DNA from: Elysia crispata
Lineage: Eukaryota; Mollusca; Gastropoda; Plakobranchidae
DNA: 64,000 bases
Reading direction: 5' to 3'
Assembly: GCA_033675545.1 (NCBI GenBank)
Contig: JAWDGP010008052.1
Span: 838,501-902,500, forward strand
Shown here: one piece after another, positions 42,355-55,513 of the stretch
Layout of the letters: each line of letters starts with the position of its first letter
How positions within the stretch are numbered: the first letter of the stretch is position 1
Position numbers and translations under genes: made by a program
Notes under the pieces: generated by a model
Told to the model about the DNA's origin: nothing
Seen by the model: the letters and a program-made list of their open reading frames with translations, nothing else
Databases searched by the model: none

Positions 42355-42835
42355 TCTTAACACACGGTGTTCCTTTAACATACGTTTTCGCCTAACACAC
42401 ACTTTTCATTTAACACTACACATGTTTTCGCCTAGCACATGCTTGTCATTTCAACACACGTTTTTCTTCTAACACACCGCTTTCCTTGCGAAGTACGTTG
42501 TCTCTTAACGGACGGTATCCTTTGAACGCACGCTTTTCATTTCAACATACGTTTTCTATGAAGTTTCAACATACGTGTTCTCATAACAGACGGTGTCTTT
42601 TGAATACACGTTTTCCTTTGAACTGAGTTTTCTCTGAAAAGACGCTGTCTTTTAAAACAAACGCCTTCGTTCAACTTACGTTTTCTCTTAACAGACGGTG
42701 TCCTTTGAATACACGCTTCCCTTTGAACTAAGTTTCCTCTGAAAAGACGGTGTCTTTTAAAACAAACGCTTTCGTTCAACTTATATTTTCTCTTATCAGA
42801 CGGTGCCTTTTGAACACACGCTTCCCTTTCCACAC
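42355..42835. repeat. Diverged minisatellite with higher-order unit
   Basis: A basic unit of about 20 bp (AACACACG-TTTTCCTTT type) recurs across the region. In the right half a longer unit of about 125 bp is evident: CTTAACAGACGGTGTCCTTT, then GAATACACGCTTCCCTTTGA, then AAAACAAACGC repeats at about 42595-42720 and 42695-42820. Confidence 0.8.
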
Positions 42836-44074
42836 TCATTTGTGAAACGAGAACTGTATCAAAGGTAGAGAAAGAGGCTTTCATTTTGCCACAGTAAATT
42901 ACTGTTCGCAACGAGGTGTTCCATTTGTATGAGTTTGAAAAGGCAACTAGATTGGTAATGGTCTATCGCGATTTTAGTGCCTTGTAGGAACACAGACTTT
43001 GGGGTAAATATTTTTCGGTTGTCAAATGGAAGATGGTTACTTCGTGGATGGAAATAAACGTGAAGTTCTTGAAATACGCGTTAGGGAATGGTATACTGGT
43101 AACTAATAAAGGGCGAATTACTGTCATGTCAATTTCCCTTAGCAACGCATAACTTGCAAGTATTAATGATACAACTAAAATATTAGCTACCAGGCTCATT
43201 TGAAAAAACGGAAAATAAGCATATTAGTTTTTGTGGACTTACTTATATGTTTTTAACTTAATAAAATTTGAAAAGACAATTTGTAGAAATAATAATACAA
43301 TACTTTTACATCCAAACGTTTGTTATCTTTTCTAAGAAGTCTTGCAGAGCCACTGCACTGTTATAATATTTAGTTTTGTCTTTAGGTGTTGGCTTTTACA
43401 ATCAAAGAACAATGTCAATTTAAAAAAAAATAGCTAAATTTTTTTTTATAAAAACTGTCCGTGATTGTGTACCGATCTAACTTCTTCACCCGATACACGC
43501 CGCTCATGCTGGCGGGACGTGCGACATTGATGAAGTGTGTCCTAAAGGCCTGTCTTGCTCCATTAATGCGCGATTTATTATACCAAAGATTATATCCAAA
43601 GCTAAGAATTATCCGCGTCCTTAACCAGGTTAGTGCAACAATGTACATGTGTGACTGAGATGAGGAGGGATGATTTCGGGAGATATCTGGAGACCCAGAT
43701 CTTACCCACAGGCACGTGTCTCACCACAAGATCAGAATGAGGATTGAACGCGTGGCTAATCTAGGGCGTCATGAAGAAAACGGACGAGATCGATGGTCCA
43801 AATAATATCGTCGCAATAAAAGATGTTGCAATATCTTAACAATAACGGGGAGTCACAATGGGTTTTGGGCTTGCTTGAGATTGTTGAAGTCTAGGCTATT
43901 ATTTTTTTTTGTTTCGCCCACAAAGTGATTCAGAAGCCTTTTACAGATTCGATCTAGACCACCTTTTTTCTTGGCAGCAATATCCTGCCTCTTCCCTTTT
44001 TAGCTTAGCTGTACAAGTCGGATTCACATCGTCTTTCCGACAGTGTGACGATGCCGTGATTGCATCGGCGATCA
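42836..44074. other. No identified gene; one weak exon candidate
   Basis: Ordinary-complexity sequence. The only notable frame is the candidate at 43506-43628. Confidence 0.45.
43506..43628 (+). CDS. Candidate exon MLAGRATLMKC...RVLNQ (weak)
   Basis: An open frame with ATG at 43506 (a further in-frame GTG at 43461) runs 41 codons to a donor CAG^GTTAGT in phase 0. The reading MLAGRATLMKCVLKA and LRIIRVLNQ is leucine- and arginine-rich, like an organelle-targeting leader. Start context is weak and no family is recognised. Confidence 0.22.
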
Positions 44075-45590
44075 TTGAAGAAAATGTTTAGCAATCGAAG
44101 AATCTTGAGGAAGACGTGAAGCAATCCAAAGTCTTTGGAGAAGATTTTAAGCAATAGACATTCCCTGAAGATGACATTAAGCGATCGACTATCATTGAGG
44201 AAGATTTTAAGAAATGGACAATTTTTGAAGTAAATATTAAGAAATGGACAATCCTTATAGAAGACAAAAACCAACGAACAAAGGAGACATTAAGCAATCA
44301 AAAATCCTTGGATAGGACATAGAGCTATCGATTCTCGTTGAAGAAGACATTGAGCAATCGACGGTCGTCTGAGTAGACATTGAGCAATTGACAGCCGTTT
44401 AAGTAGACATTGAGCAATCGACAGTCGTTTAAGTAGATATGAGCAATCGACAGTCGTTTAAGTAGACAATGAGCAAACGACAGTCGTTTAAGTAGACAAT
44501 GAGCAAACGACAGTCGTTTAAGTAGACATTGAGCAATCGACAGTCGTTTAAGTAAACATTGAGCAATTGACAGCCGTTTAAGTAGACATTGAGCAATCGA
44601 CAGCCGTTTAAGTAGACATTGAGCAATCGACAGTCGTTTAAGTAGATATTGAGCAATCGCAGTCGTTTAAGTAGACAATGAGCAATCGACAGTCGTTTAA
44701 GTAGACATTGAGCACACAGTCGTTTAAGTAGACATTGAGCAATCGACAGTCGTTTAAGTAGACATTGAGCAATTGACAGCCGTTAAAGTAGACATTGAGC
44801 AATCGTCAGTCGTTTAAGTAGACACTGAGCAATCGACAGTCGTTTAAGTAGACAACGAGCAATCGACAGTCTTTTAAGTAGACATTGAGCACACAGTCGT
44901 TTAAGTAGACATTGAGCAATCGACAGTCGTCGAAGTAGACATTGAGCAATCGGCAGTCGTCTCAGAAGACATTGAGCAGTTGATAGTCGTCTCAGAAGAC
45001 ATTGAGCAATTGACAGTCGTCTCAGAAGACATTTAGCAATCGACAGTCATCGAAGTAGACAATGAGCAATTGACAGTCGTCGAAGTAGACAATGAGCAAT
45101 TGACAGTCGTTGAAGAAGACATTGAGCAGTTGACAGTCGTCTCAGAAGACATTGAGCAGTTGACAGTCGTTCAAGAAGACATTGAGCAATTGACAGTCGT
45201 TTAAAGAAGACAATGAGCAGTTCACAGTTGTTTAAGAAGACATTGAGCAATTGACAGTCGTCTCAGAAGACATTGGTCAGTTGGCGGTCGTCTTAGAAGA
45301 CATTGAGCAATCGTCAGTCGTTTAAGAAGACATTGAGCAATTGACAGTCGTTTAAGTAGACATTGAGCAACTGACAGTCGTTTAAGTAGACATTGAGCAA
45401 TCGTTTAAGAAGATATTGCGCAATCGACAGTCGTTAAAGAAGACATTGAGCAGTTGACAGCCGTTTAAGTAGACATTGAACAATCGACAGTCGTTTAAGA
45501 AGATATTGAGCAATTGACAGTCGTTTAAGAAGACATTGAGCATACGACAGTTGTTTAAGTAGACATTGCGCAACTATATAGCAAAAAGTA
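44075..45590. repeat. Minisatellite, 30-bp unit, about 50 copies
   Basis: Unit begins AGTAGACATTGAGCAATCGA and continues CAGTCGTTTA. The first 250 bp (44075-44330) hold strongly diverged copies, the core is homogeneous, and the right third shifts to AGAAGACATTGAGCAATTGA types. Since 30 is a multiple of 3, two minus-strand frames stay open for long stretches (decapeptides LLNVYLNDCR and RLSIAQCLLR), broken by indels. No start, splice or family signal indicates a gene. Confidence 0.97.
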
Positions 45591-47106
45591 TGAAGAGTAA
45601 AAAGACGAACAGAAGCATCCGCATCAGCTAAATAGCTGCGCCAAAACTACCATACACTACAAGTATCTCTAAGGATTGATAAATTGCTGTCCTCATGTTC
45701 TAGCGAAAAGATTTCCCCCTTCCTCTAACCAGCTCAATAGCTCCTCTAAATTGTTTCGAGTGAGATTTCTTTGTCCTTTTCCCTCATTTATCAGGGCTGG
45801 TTTGTAGCAACCCCACTCGCCTTTTGTTGTTTGCTTCCGATCTTATTAGGGTTTCTAAAGCGATACCTTGCGATTGTGAGACTACAATATTTCAACTTTG
45901 TTTGCTGTGCTTTCATACCTATTTTCTTAAATCGACAAATGAGGATGAAGAATGATAGCATAGCTAGCTCGGCGATTTTCCCTTAGACTTCATTAAAGCT
46001 ATAAAACTTCTTTATTCCGTAGAACATACTAGTTCATCGTTTTTTTTTTCTTTCCTCGATCCTGCGCATGTCTATAAAACAAATTATACGTAAATGGTGT
46101 TTTTTATGTGTGGTGTGTATGTTCAGGGCTTTTCACCCTATTTGTGTGTAGGTATATCGCTGAATTTCCCCCAACTCTTTTACTTTTATGTTGCATGGCC
46201 GTGTAAGAGATATAAAAAAGAATAGAATATATGCCTAGATCAATACAGTCCAAAATTTATGTAACACCCCTATCATTTCGCATATGTAAATGTATATCTC
46301 CTCCCTCTTGAATGTCCCTACATATATTAATGTTATGAATGTACTTAGAATGTATCTTAAAATCTAGATTATATAGTAGATTTAGATACTAAACGAGATA
46401 CCCGCGTAAGGCTCTTCATTACTTTAACCATCGTTTAGGTCTGGGTTAACTATTGTAAATATTTCAGCCCCGGATGATTTATTTCCTCAAATTGAGTCCG
46501 GCACGATATCAAATAGAAGTCATGTCTAACTCTAGATCTAGATTTGAATCCCTTTAGCTTTAAATGTAAATATTGCCCTATGATTTATTATCTTGGAGCA
46601 TAGATAGTGAGTGGTCTTTTTCCTAGTCTATTCACATTGCATCTGAAATTGCCTTGGAGAATATAAAATCGGCCATTTCTAGTGAATATTTAGCGTTTAT
46701 AGTGAAAACTTAAAAAAAAAATTCCCTGCATATTAATTAAACGCTCACGATTTATACCTCGACACTTTTGAAAAAAGAAGGGCGGTAATCAGTATACCTC
46801 TCACTGAACCGCTACGGTTTGAATATATGTTTAAATAGAAGGTCATAAGCTCATCACAAATTCTATCCCAAATATTAACATTTGAGATTTACCATTCATA
46901 TAAATCTCCCCTAAAATTGTATGCAGACAAGGTCTGAACTTGACAGCAAACTTGACGAAATCTTCATGATCAAGACTTGCAACCCACGAATTGATTGATG
47001 GTGACTTTTCGGCCCGCAACAGTCGGCTGAAATCAGGCCAGTTTTCCCTTCCCCGACCTTTATTTTTTCTAGTCTGGGTCGGTTGGTCCGCTTCTTTGTT
47101 TACTCT
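45591..47106. other. No gene seen
   Basis: Sequence of ordinary complexity; AGATCT palindromes near 46525-46545. No conserved frame. Confidence 0.5.
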
Positions 47107-47460
47107 TTGATATAGCCTGTCCACAACACGGAGATCTCAGGTTTTTTTTTGCAAATACTGCAGCCCCCCCCCCCCCCCCGTCAGATGGGTAGGGTGGAAC
47201 TGTAAAGATTAGACCCTAAATTGGTTGTTTTGCTTCTTAATTTTCTGTTTGATATAGCCTTTCCACAACACGGTAATCTCAGGGCTTTTATGTGAATTAA
47301 ACTTAACCCTCCCCGTCGGGTAGGTAGAGTGGAACTGGAAATATTAGGTCCTAAACCCCACCTATCAACGGTATGAGACTCGAACCCGTGAAAAAAGTAG
47401 GTGCGAAAATCCAGGCGGCCGCTATTAGTATTACCAGAGAGTGGGGCTCCTGGCACCGAT
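47107..47460 (-). mobile_element. SINE-like element with internal duplication
   Basis: On the minus strand, 47460 to 47380 has a box-B-like GGGTTCGAGTCTCA (about 47382-47395), a CGGCCGCCTGGATTTTCGC block and a weak box-A-like region, as in tRNA-derived SINEs. The body is duplicated in tandem: 47107-47220 and 47249-47360 share TGATATAGCCT-TCCACAACACGG and GGTAG-GTGGAACTG-AA-ATTAG--CCTAAA. The left copy contains a 17-C run (47164-47180). No target duplications were identified. Confidence 0.4.
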
Positions 47461-47673
47461 GGAATTGTTACTGTTGCTTGTCGATATAGCTCTTGGTCTA
47501 CTTATTTTCAGCTTTACTTCTCTTCATGAGGCCTTCTCTCGTAACGCTCGCGAATTTCTTTCTAGCTAGGTTGTACGTTTTCCTCTGTAGCAGATTTTAT
47601 GTACGATCATGTTTATCTGATTCACTTTTTAGTAAGGTCTTGAGATGTAAAAGCATTTTCAAAGAGTTTTAGC

Positions 47674-47742
47674 AAGAAGAAGAAGAAGAAGAAGAAGAAG
47701 AAGAAGAAGAAGAAGAAGAAGAAGAAGAAGAAGAAGAAGAAG

Positions 47743-47840
<98 letters not shown>

Positions 47841-47876
47841 CCAACAACAACAACCAACAACAACAACCAACAACAA
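47674..47876. repeat. (AAG)n then (AAC)n compound triplet array
   Basis: AAG units (about 47674-47743) switch to AAC units (about 47744-47840) and then CCAACAACAA variants to 47876. Confidence 0.97.
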
Positions 47877-47994
47877 GAATGTTGGAGATGATGCTTTGTT
47901 GTTGGTGATAGTAATTATGGTAATGATGATGATGAATATGAAGAGGAAGAGAAAGAAGAAAAAAGAGGACATTGAGATTAGGTAGGGATGAGAT

Positions 47995-48003
<9 letters not shown>

Positions 48004-48078
<75 letters not shown>
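48004..48078. repeat. (GA)n microsatellite
   Basis: Uninterrupted GA run of about 75 bp. Confidence 0.97.
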
Positions 48079-48081
<3 letters not shown>

Positions 48082-51051
48082 GAGTGTGTCTTTGTATCTG
48101 TTTGAGATATATTCTTTTACCAGTAGCTTCGGAATTCTGATATCTAACATCCCTTTATCGAATAATGCCTATGTCTAGTTGATATTCGGAAACCGGAGCT
48201 TTAACAAGTCCGTCATGTTTTCCGAAGCTCATGTATCGCTATTTTGAGAGCGTTCATCGGGAACATGTACAGAATAAGTCAATTTGGTTACTCAATTTAT
48301 GTTGAAAATTGAAAAAAAAAAAAGTATTGACTGAGCTTAAAACCATTCAATGTGTAATTGCACAAAATAATAAAGTACAGGATTTTAGCCGACTTTTTCT
48401 TTCTCTTCCTCATTTTTTTTTTTTTTTTTAATAATTCTACAGCCTTTCTCATACCTATTGTTGAAACGGATGTCTAAAGAGGAAGCCTGATTATCTCACT
48501 CAATGTAACACAATATGAAAATAATTAAACAGATCAAATCATCATCAGGGTGTGCTGTAATGCAAAAGCTGTGTCAGGGTTTAGCCACTATAGCTGCCTT
48601 CTCACTGCTGTTGTAAATAAACTGGTAAAGCGTCTTGGTATTTGTCCATATAATGCATCAACCTTGGAACATGTGCAACTTTGCATAAGGATAGATTTTT
48701 TTTTGGTCTTTGTGTTTTTTCTATTTTTCTTTCCAGCCATCACCCATGTGACATACCGATTCTTTCTGAGGATTCATCGTATTTCAATTACGTCAAATTG
48801 AATCTTCACAACGGAACAGCTGCAGTTTACCGTCAATTCTCAAGTACCTAGTAAATAGTTATACTTCGAAACAGGACAACCGATAATAAGTGCTTAAATG
48901 ATATATTTTATGAAGTGATGGCGGAAGCATCATGTTGCGTGACTGTTTTGTCCTTAATTGATAACTGTGGAGATAACTATTCTAGATATTCAATGTGGAG
49001 CTTGTGAATTAGGCCCTTATACATGACTGTAAGCTTTATTGAAGAAACCGTAGGAATGTCAAGTGGTTAACTTATCAGCATCATCAACAATGCATCAGTG
49101 TAGCTAGTGTAAGAAAAAAAAATAACCCCCTAAAAACCAGAAATCAAAACAAAAACAAAACATCCCCCCCTCCCCCCAGAAAATTACAGATAAAGAAAAC
49201 AACCGCTGTTTAATCCGTAACAAATTTACCATGATCTAAAAAATGTATATGGAATCGTTTGTAAACTGCACATGTTCCTTACCATGCGTGTTATAATTTG
49301 TTTAATGAAAGTTTCACCAAAGAGACACCTTTTTTTTTCTTTTTTTTTTTTTTTTTGTAAGAGAGTGCAGGCATTCTGAGTAGTCAGATAAACTATTTTG
49401 AGCCTTGACTTCTTAACTTTTTTTTTTTGTGGGAACGTTCGATGTGTTAGTAGGCCAAGATCTATTTGTAGCGTAAGTAAGAGAATGCCTGTTGTGTGAC
49501 TGATTTCATCATACAGTAATTATCTCTAAGTCGAAGCATACTGCAAGACTTGTGGGTTGTAAGGAGCGACAGATCCGAACTGTCTCGTGTGCCGACCACT
49601 TAGTATTCTCAAGTATTAAATCTTGAAAAAAAAAAAAAAAACCAGCCATTGCTGTTACACGTGGTTCGCATCTTCAGCGTTCTTCTATTTTAGTTGTTTG
49701 GTTGTTTTTTTTTAACCCAGCCGGTTGCATATTTAGACTTCGTGAGACATCAATTTTGTTTTGTTTTGCAAAGAGGGGACCATAATTATGAAGGTAAGTT
49801 TTAGCTTTGTTAAGTTCACTGATTCATGCTCAAAGATGCGTTTTTCATTTGCTAAAACCGATATGCTACTAAGACATGTCCTTGCACAGCCATGCATACC
49901 TTGTAAGCGTTGTTTTCAATGACTCTGAAAAGTTTCTAGATCTAGAGGTTACATGACAGGGAATCGGTGGTCTCCATCTTTGAAAGTAAAGCTAGACACC
50001 GCTTTAATATTAGCATTGCACAGGTGCACATTACGATTTTGGACATTGTTGCTTAAATATTGGTCCGATTTTTTAGCATCTCTATGACGAAGAATCATCG
50101 GTTTAGACAGTAATTTTTTTTTCGTTGCACGTGCCTGAGGTTTCCTGAAACACAAGTGAACGAAGGTTACCGATAAGACCTGTTTGATAGTTTTGTGAAA
50201 CCCTAGTTTATTCACAGATATTCTTAAATACTCATTATCACGTGAATAAACGCAAGGCTGTGCACTTTAGACACTTTTAGCTCATACTCACATGGCCGCT
50301 ATAATGAGCGTTTAAAGGGATCTTATACAGATTATAGGATATACAGATATAGGAAAGTAGAGAATTATCTGTTTTCTCTCATTTCGCAGGATCGTTGGTT
50401 TAGAACTTGTGGCTTACTTTGAGCCATTCAAAGGCAAAAATTAGTCTTATAAAATGCATAACCCTTTCGACGTTCAGCCAAAAAGTTTGAAATGATGCAG
50501 AGGCTTCTTGAATTAATAAGTGCATTTTTACCATCGGTGATATGTCACTTTTTTTCGCAATTTCTTTCAAAACTAAAGGCCGCCAAAAGATTAAAAAAAA
50601 GTAAATCAAGTAACTTTATAGCAGGTTTTCACTACTCCTTGTTGGCCGAGAATGAAAAAAAAATATTTCATTTGCGTTATCAAATATTGTTTGCTTTGAA
50701 AAAAAGATAAGCGCACCAGTAGTATTAAACCTTTCATTTTTCTATTTCTAATTGATGTTGATTTTTAACGTCCTTTGGTAACGTAATTAGATAAAAAAGA
50801 TGGTGAAATGTGCTGTGGACATAGTTGGCCAGTTTAAAAGCTAAAGTTCAACTCTTATTCTGCATGAAGTTCTACATTATTTACTTGAATGTATTTATCG
50901 TACGAAAACGAAAATAAAGCAAAATTAGTGCATACACATTGTATGTCAGCATTTTGCAGCTTGTAAACTTTTTTTCTTTCTTTGATTGTTTCAACACTTT
51001 CTCTTTCGCATTAATTTTTTTGTTTCCATGAACAATAATTATTATAATAAT
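48079..51051. other. No gene identified
   Basis: Ordinary-complexity sequence with A/T runs (48310, 48411-48430, 49331-49357). A two-codon ATG AAG^GTAAGT at 49788 has a first-exon-like look but is too short to support. The minus-strand frame at 49949-50215 matches no family I recognise. Confidence 0.45.
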
Positions 51052-51340
<289 letters not shown>

Positions 51341-51560
51341 ATTGCTCAAACATTGACTGACTTGAGAAGACTGACATGATTCCTTATGCTAAAATTCAGT
51401 GATGAAACCTAGCTTTGCAAAGAAACGGGGAATAATTGTGTTGAAAACTATGAATTTGTTGCCTGAGGCATGGATTTTTGAAAGTATTTCACTTATGTGA
51501 TGGGAAAAAATTATCACAGCATCAAGCAACCAGATCGCAATCACACTCTCCCACCCCTCT

Positions 51561-51602
51561 TTTCCCTCTCTCTCTTTCTCCCTCTCCCTCCCTCTCTCTC
51601 TC

Positions 51603-51643
<41 letters not shown>
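51561..51643. repeat. (CT)n microsatellite
   Basis: CT run with a few CCCT and CGCT interruptions. Confidence 0.95.
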
Positions 51644-51651
<8 letters not shown>

Positions 51652-52255
51652 CTAATCAATTTAGACTTGGTCCAACAAGCTAACTCAACCCAATCTAAAC
51701 AAAGCAATTTTTTAAAATAAATATTACTTTAAATAAAATCTCGTCTTTTTTTTCCTCCAACTACCTTCCATACAAGTTATCATGACTAGAAAATTATCCT
51801 AAATCGACCATCGCTACATTTTTATCCAGCTAATAACTGTTGAAGTAAACTAGAAAATGAATAATGATTGACCAACGCTCGCTGTGTGCGTGTGTTTGAT
51901 AATGAACACAATTGCGTGTGTGGGTGTGGGTGTGTGTATAAAGATGACAAGCTGCCTGGATGTCCTAAACTTAATGTTATCGAACATTTGGAGACAAGGG
52001 TTTCTCTCTCTCTCTATCGGGGCAGAGACTTCACGAGCTGCTTGCTGATAAAAACTGTCCCATGCCCAGGTCGTCCCGAGTCCCAGGCTCTGCACTGATT
52101 TCAATATATTAAAAGTTTCCAAGGGCTTTGTAGGGTTGTGATTGTCGAGCTTGAGCCCCACCAGGGAAGGGTCGAGGTTGGCGATTGAGAGGAATCTTCG
52201 TGGCTCTTCTATCTCTGTTTGTTTGTCAGACTCTCTGTCTTTCTCTCTTGCTCTG

Positions 52256-52323
52256 TATCTATCTGTCTATCTATCTATCTATCTCTTTCTTTCAATCTTT
52301 TAAAAAAATCTTCTCTCTCTTTC

Positions 52324-52356
<33 letters not shown>

Positions 52357-52369
52357 GTCTCTCTGTCTG

Positions 52370-52437
<68 letters not shown>
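52256..52437. repeat. (ATCT)n, (CTGT)n and (CT)n compound arrays
   Basis: ATCT units at about 52256-52283, CTGT units at about 52325-52374 and a CT run at about 52380-52431. Confidence 0.96.
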
Positions 52438-52930
52438 CCATCATTTTTATCTGTCTCCCTGTCGAATTTGGTTGGATGTGTGTAGGAGATAAGACGTCCC
52501 GACCCGGGTCCAAACAACCGGATTAGAACGATTCTCTGACTACACATCAATCTGTCGGTTATTGCGTAACGCGTGCAAAATCATGTGTCGACCACTCTTG
52601 CACGGACACAATTCAAGCCTTAAGTTCCAGAGTGCGGTTTGCAATAATTTTGACCGGTCTTTACTTTAATCATTCTCGGCCCGTTTGATATCAGTAGGTG
52701 ACAATACACTGTTGTTAATATTTCCCCTCCCATGAGGTTTCATTCGTTTATGCCAAAAGGAAGTTTGTCTTTCTGCTTTGCGTTTTAGATGACTATTTCA
52801 ACAACAAGGATAGAAACAACAACACAAGTGTTGTGAACTCTCACCAGCATAGTATAATTATGACGAAAGAAAATTTGTTATTTCAGCGGCACCTTCCATA
52901 ATAATTTACTTTAAGTCTTTTACCAAATTC

Positions 52931-52983
<53 letters not shown>

Positions 52984-54028
52984 CCTCTGCCTCTCTCTCC
53001 ATCTCCCCCTCTCTCTAGGTTCTCTCGATATTATAGGCCTATTCTCATACTCTACTATCGAAATTTGTGGACTTCGCGAGAACAGGACTCCTATGATCTA
53101 TGTGGAATAATTTGTTGTCTTTAGGGCTGCTCAATTGATCGGTTACTAACTAATGAACAACACTAGAATTACAGCTGATACGAAAGGTACACAGTAAATG
53201 TAATCGCATAGTGGCAAGCAAGAAGTAAGTTATTAAAAACAGAAGCTTTGCCACGTGGCGAGTAAGAACTTAGGAGATATACCGGTTTTCACGCTCAGTG
53301 GCTCCACAGAGAGGCGGTAACAAGTTTCAAGCTGTGGTGCCCGCACTCATTTTCTATGAAGACATAAAATACCACCCGAGTTTAGATTCAAGCATGTCAG
53401 CCTTTCTCCTCTGGGAAATTTTTGGGTTTGTATTCTATTTCGCATGTCTTACGGAGCAATAAGTTTTGGTTGTGTCCAGCCGGTGTGTCCCAGTCACGGT
53501 AATCGAATCTTAAAAAACCCCCCCAAAAACCCGGTTCTTCTTATTAAGAGATCAACGCCTCTATCGTAGTAATGGACAGAACCGTTAAGATGTCCTTGTC
53601 GCGCTGCACTTAACCGGGCCGTCTCGAATAGACGGAATTTCTGTTGGGAAATTGACGCATGCATCCGTGTGTAACAGTTATCAATAAACTTTAATATTCC
53701 TTAGAGGGGTCGAATCACAGTAACCCACTTCTCTATTTTAAACGTTCTTTTATTGATATGCGAGGGTCAGCGGACTTGTAACGGTGATCAAGGGAAACAA
53801 TCGAGGAAAGAAACGTAATTATTAATCTTACCACACCCTTCATCAGTGCATGGGTACAGATAGATCTAGTTTGTGCGATTTTGGGTGACACTCGTGGTGG
53901 GTGTCATAGACTGTCGGTGCTGCAACCGCAGTCCAACACGTTATCGACCGAGCAAAGTCAGAACCTGTGCACAGTCTTGTTTCTGGTCATTGTTAATATA
54001 AGTATAGTATAACTCGCTAGCGCTGGTC
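52438..54028. other. No gene seen; possible promoter zone at right
   Basis: Contains a CT run at 52933-52981. From about 53400 to 54028 CpG and overall GC are higher than nearby (CTGCACTTAACCGGGCCGTC, GGTGCTGCAACCGC) and lead into the candidate first exon at 54029. No clear TATA box. Confidence 0.4.
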
Positions 54029-54049
54029 ATGGTCTGCTCTTGTCTGAAG
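54029..54049 (+). CDS. Candidate short first coding exon (MVCSCLK)
   Basis: An ATG in a good context (GTCATGG) opens seven codons, MVCSCLK, ending at GAAG^GTAAGT in phase 0. The two cysteines near the N-terminus would suit lipid modification, but that is speculative. Too short to prove. Confidence 0.32.
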
Positions 54050-55125
54050 GTAAGTGTGTGTCTCTAATTATTGTGTGTATTTTCCATAAGACATCATTTT
54101 GCACTTCAAGATACCTAAACATCTTTTTTTGTTGTTTTAAAGAAAGCTTCCTGAAAAAAAAAATTATTATTCCTTTAATATGTGTTCTCAAAAAGCAGTT
54201 TAATAAATCGATTTAAAAAAAAAAAAAAGAAAAAAAAACCTCTTTGAAGCACTTTGCGATATGACATATCTGAATCAAAACAGCGGCAAAAACCATCTAA
54301 GCACTTTTTTTGGATTTACATTTTGCAGTCGATGAATCATAACTTGCGGTTTCCTTTATTTGTTAAGTGGTATTATACGGGCTTTTAAGTAAAAACATGG
54401 AAATAGTTTTCCATATCAATCGAAAACATAATCGTGGGAAGCAACCAATAGATCTCACACAAACAATTTGTTGACCATCAATTTAAATACATGTATCAGT
54501 ATTATTCGTGTTACGCTCAAAATGGCTATGAAAATAGTCGACAGTTGCAGGATGTAGCGAGGGCTGTAATTGTCAGCATCACACTGGACCGAATCGATAA
54601 GACGAGCTTCTCATCTCAGCGATATTTCTGGCATAATTCGTTATGGTAAAAGTCTTACAAAACTATTTTCAGGACGACTCTATTCCTGAGCTTGTGTCCA
54701 CACCGGCAATCAGCGACTTAACATCGGTCACCCTCTGTGCACTTTATATTTTGTTTGGTTAAGTGCTTTTGAAGCGGTCTACATTTATAATTTAATGAAT
54801 ATAATAATGATAAACACAGCTGAAGTCACATGCCTTGCTCCTTTATCCTTGAAAACATATGTTTTTTTCCTTAAATGAAAACATAACAGTTACGCTTTTC
54901 GACTCGTTGAATGTAAAGGTTCCTAACATTGAATGTATAGGTTCCTTTCTTCGGTGCACACAGAATGATGTGTAATCGTTACAGACATTGGGTGTGTTGT
55001 GTAATTGTGTAAGTGGTGCGAGTTCCTCCATTCCCAGCACTGGTCACGCATGATCCCTCATGTCAAAATGTTCTGGTTCATTGCGGGGGAGGAGAAGGAA
55101 AAGGAATAAGAAGTAGAGGGGAAAT
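54050..55125. other. No gene seen
   Basis: AT-rich sequence with an A-run at 54213-54240; no conserved frame or splice pair. Confidence 0.5.
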
Positions 55126-55131
55126 GAGAGA

Positions 55132-55224
<93 letters not shown>
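55126..55224. repeat. (GA)n microsatellite
   Basis: GA run of about 95 bp followed by a G-rich tail. Confidence 0.97.
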
Positions 55225-55230
<6 letters not shown>

Positions 55231-55445
55231 AGGGAGCAAGGGGAGGCGGATTTAGACAAAGGGGGCGTCGCCCTTCTTTAATACTTTATGGATCAAGTAT
55301 TTATGCTTTTGAAAATGTTGACACTCTTTTGTGAAGCTCACCATGGTTGAATGATTCTCTTTGGCTCTCTTGGATCTACCCAATATAATATGTATCACGT
55401 AGGGTCAGAAGAGTTTTAAAGGATTACAATATCAATCACAAGTCG

Positions 55446-55447
<2 letters not shown>

Positions 55448-55510
<63 letters not shown>
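55448..55510. repeat. (CT)n microsatellite
   Basis: Uninterrupted CT run of about 63 bp, about 220 bp from the (GA)n at 55126-55224, so the two could pair. Confidence 0.97.

Positions 55511-55513
<3 letters not shown>

Noticed and set aside
42537..42911. 124-codon minus-strand frame with internal repeats
   Set aside because: The peptide repeats follow the minisatellite unit and there is no family match or splice context.
34781..45590. CRISPR array
   Set aside because: The regular repeats have no unique spacers of constant length and the genome is eukaryotic; they are minisatellites.
47622..48150. 163- and 116-codon minus-strand frames
   Set aside because: Poly-Val/Leu/Ser products of the AAG/AAC and GA arrays.
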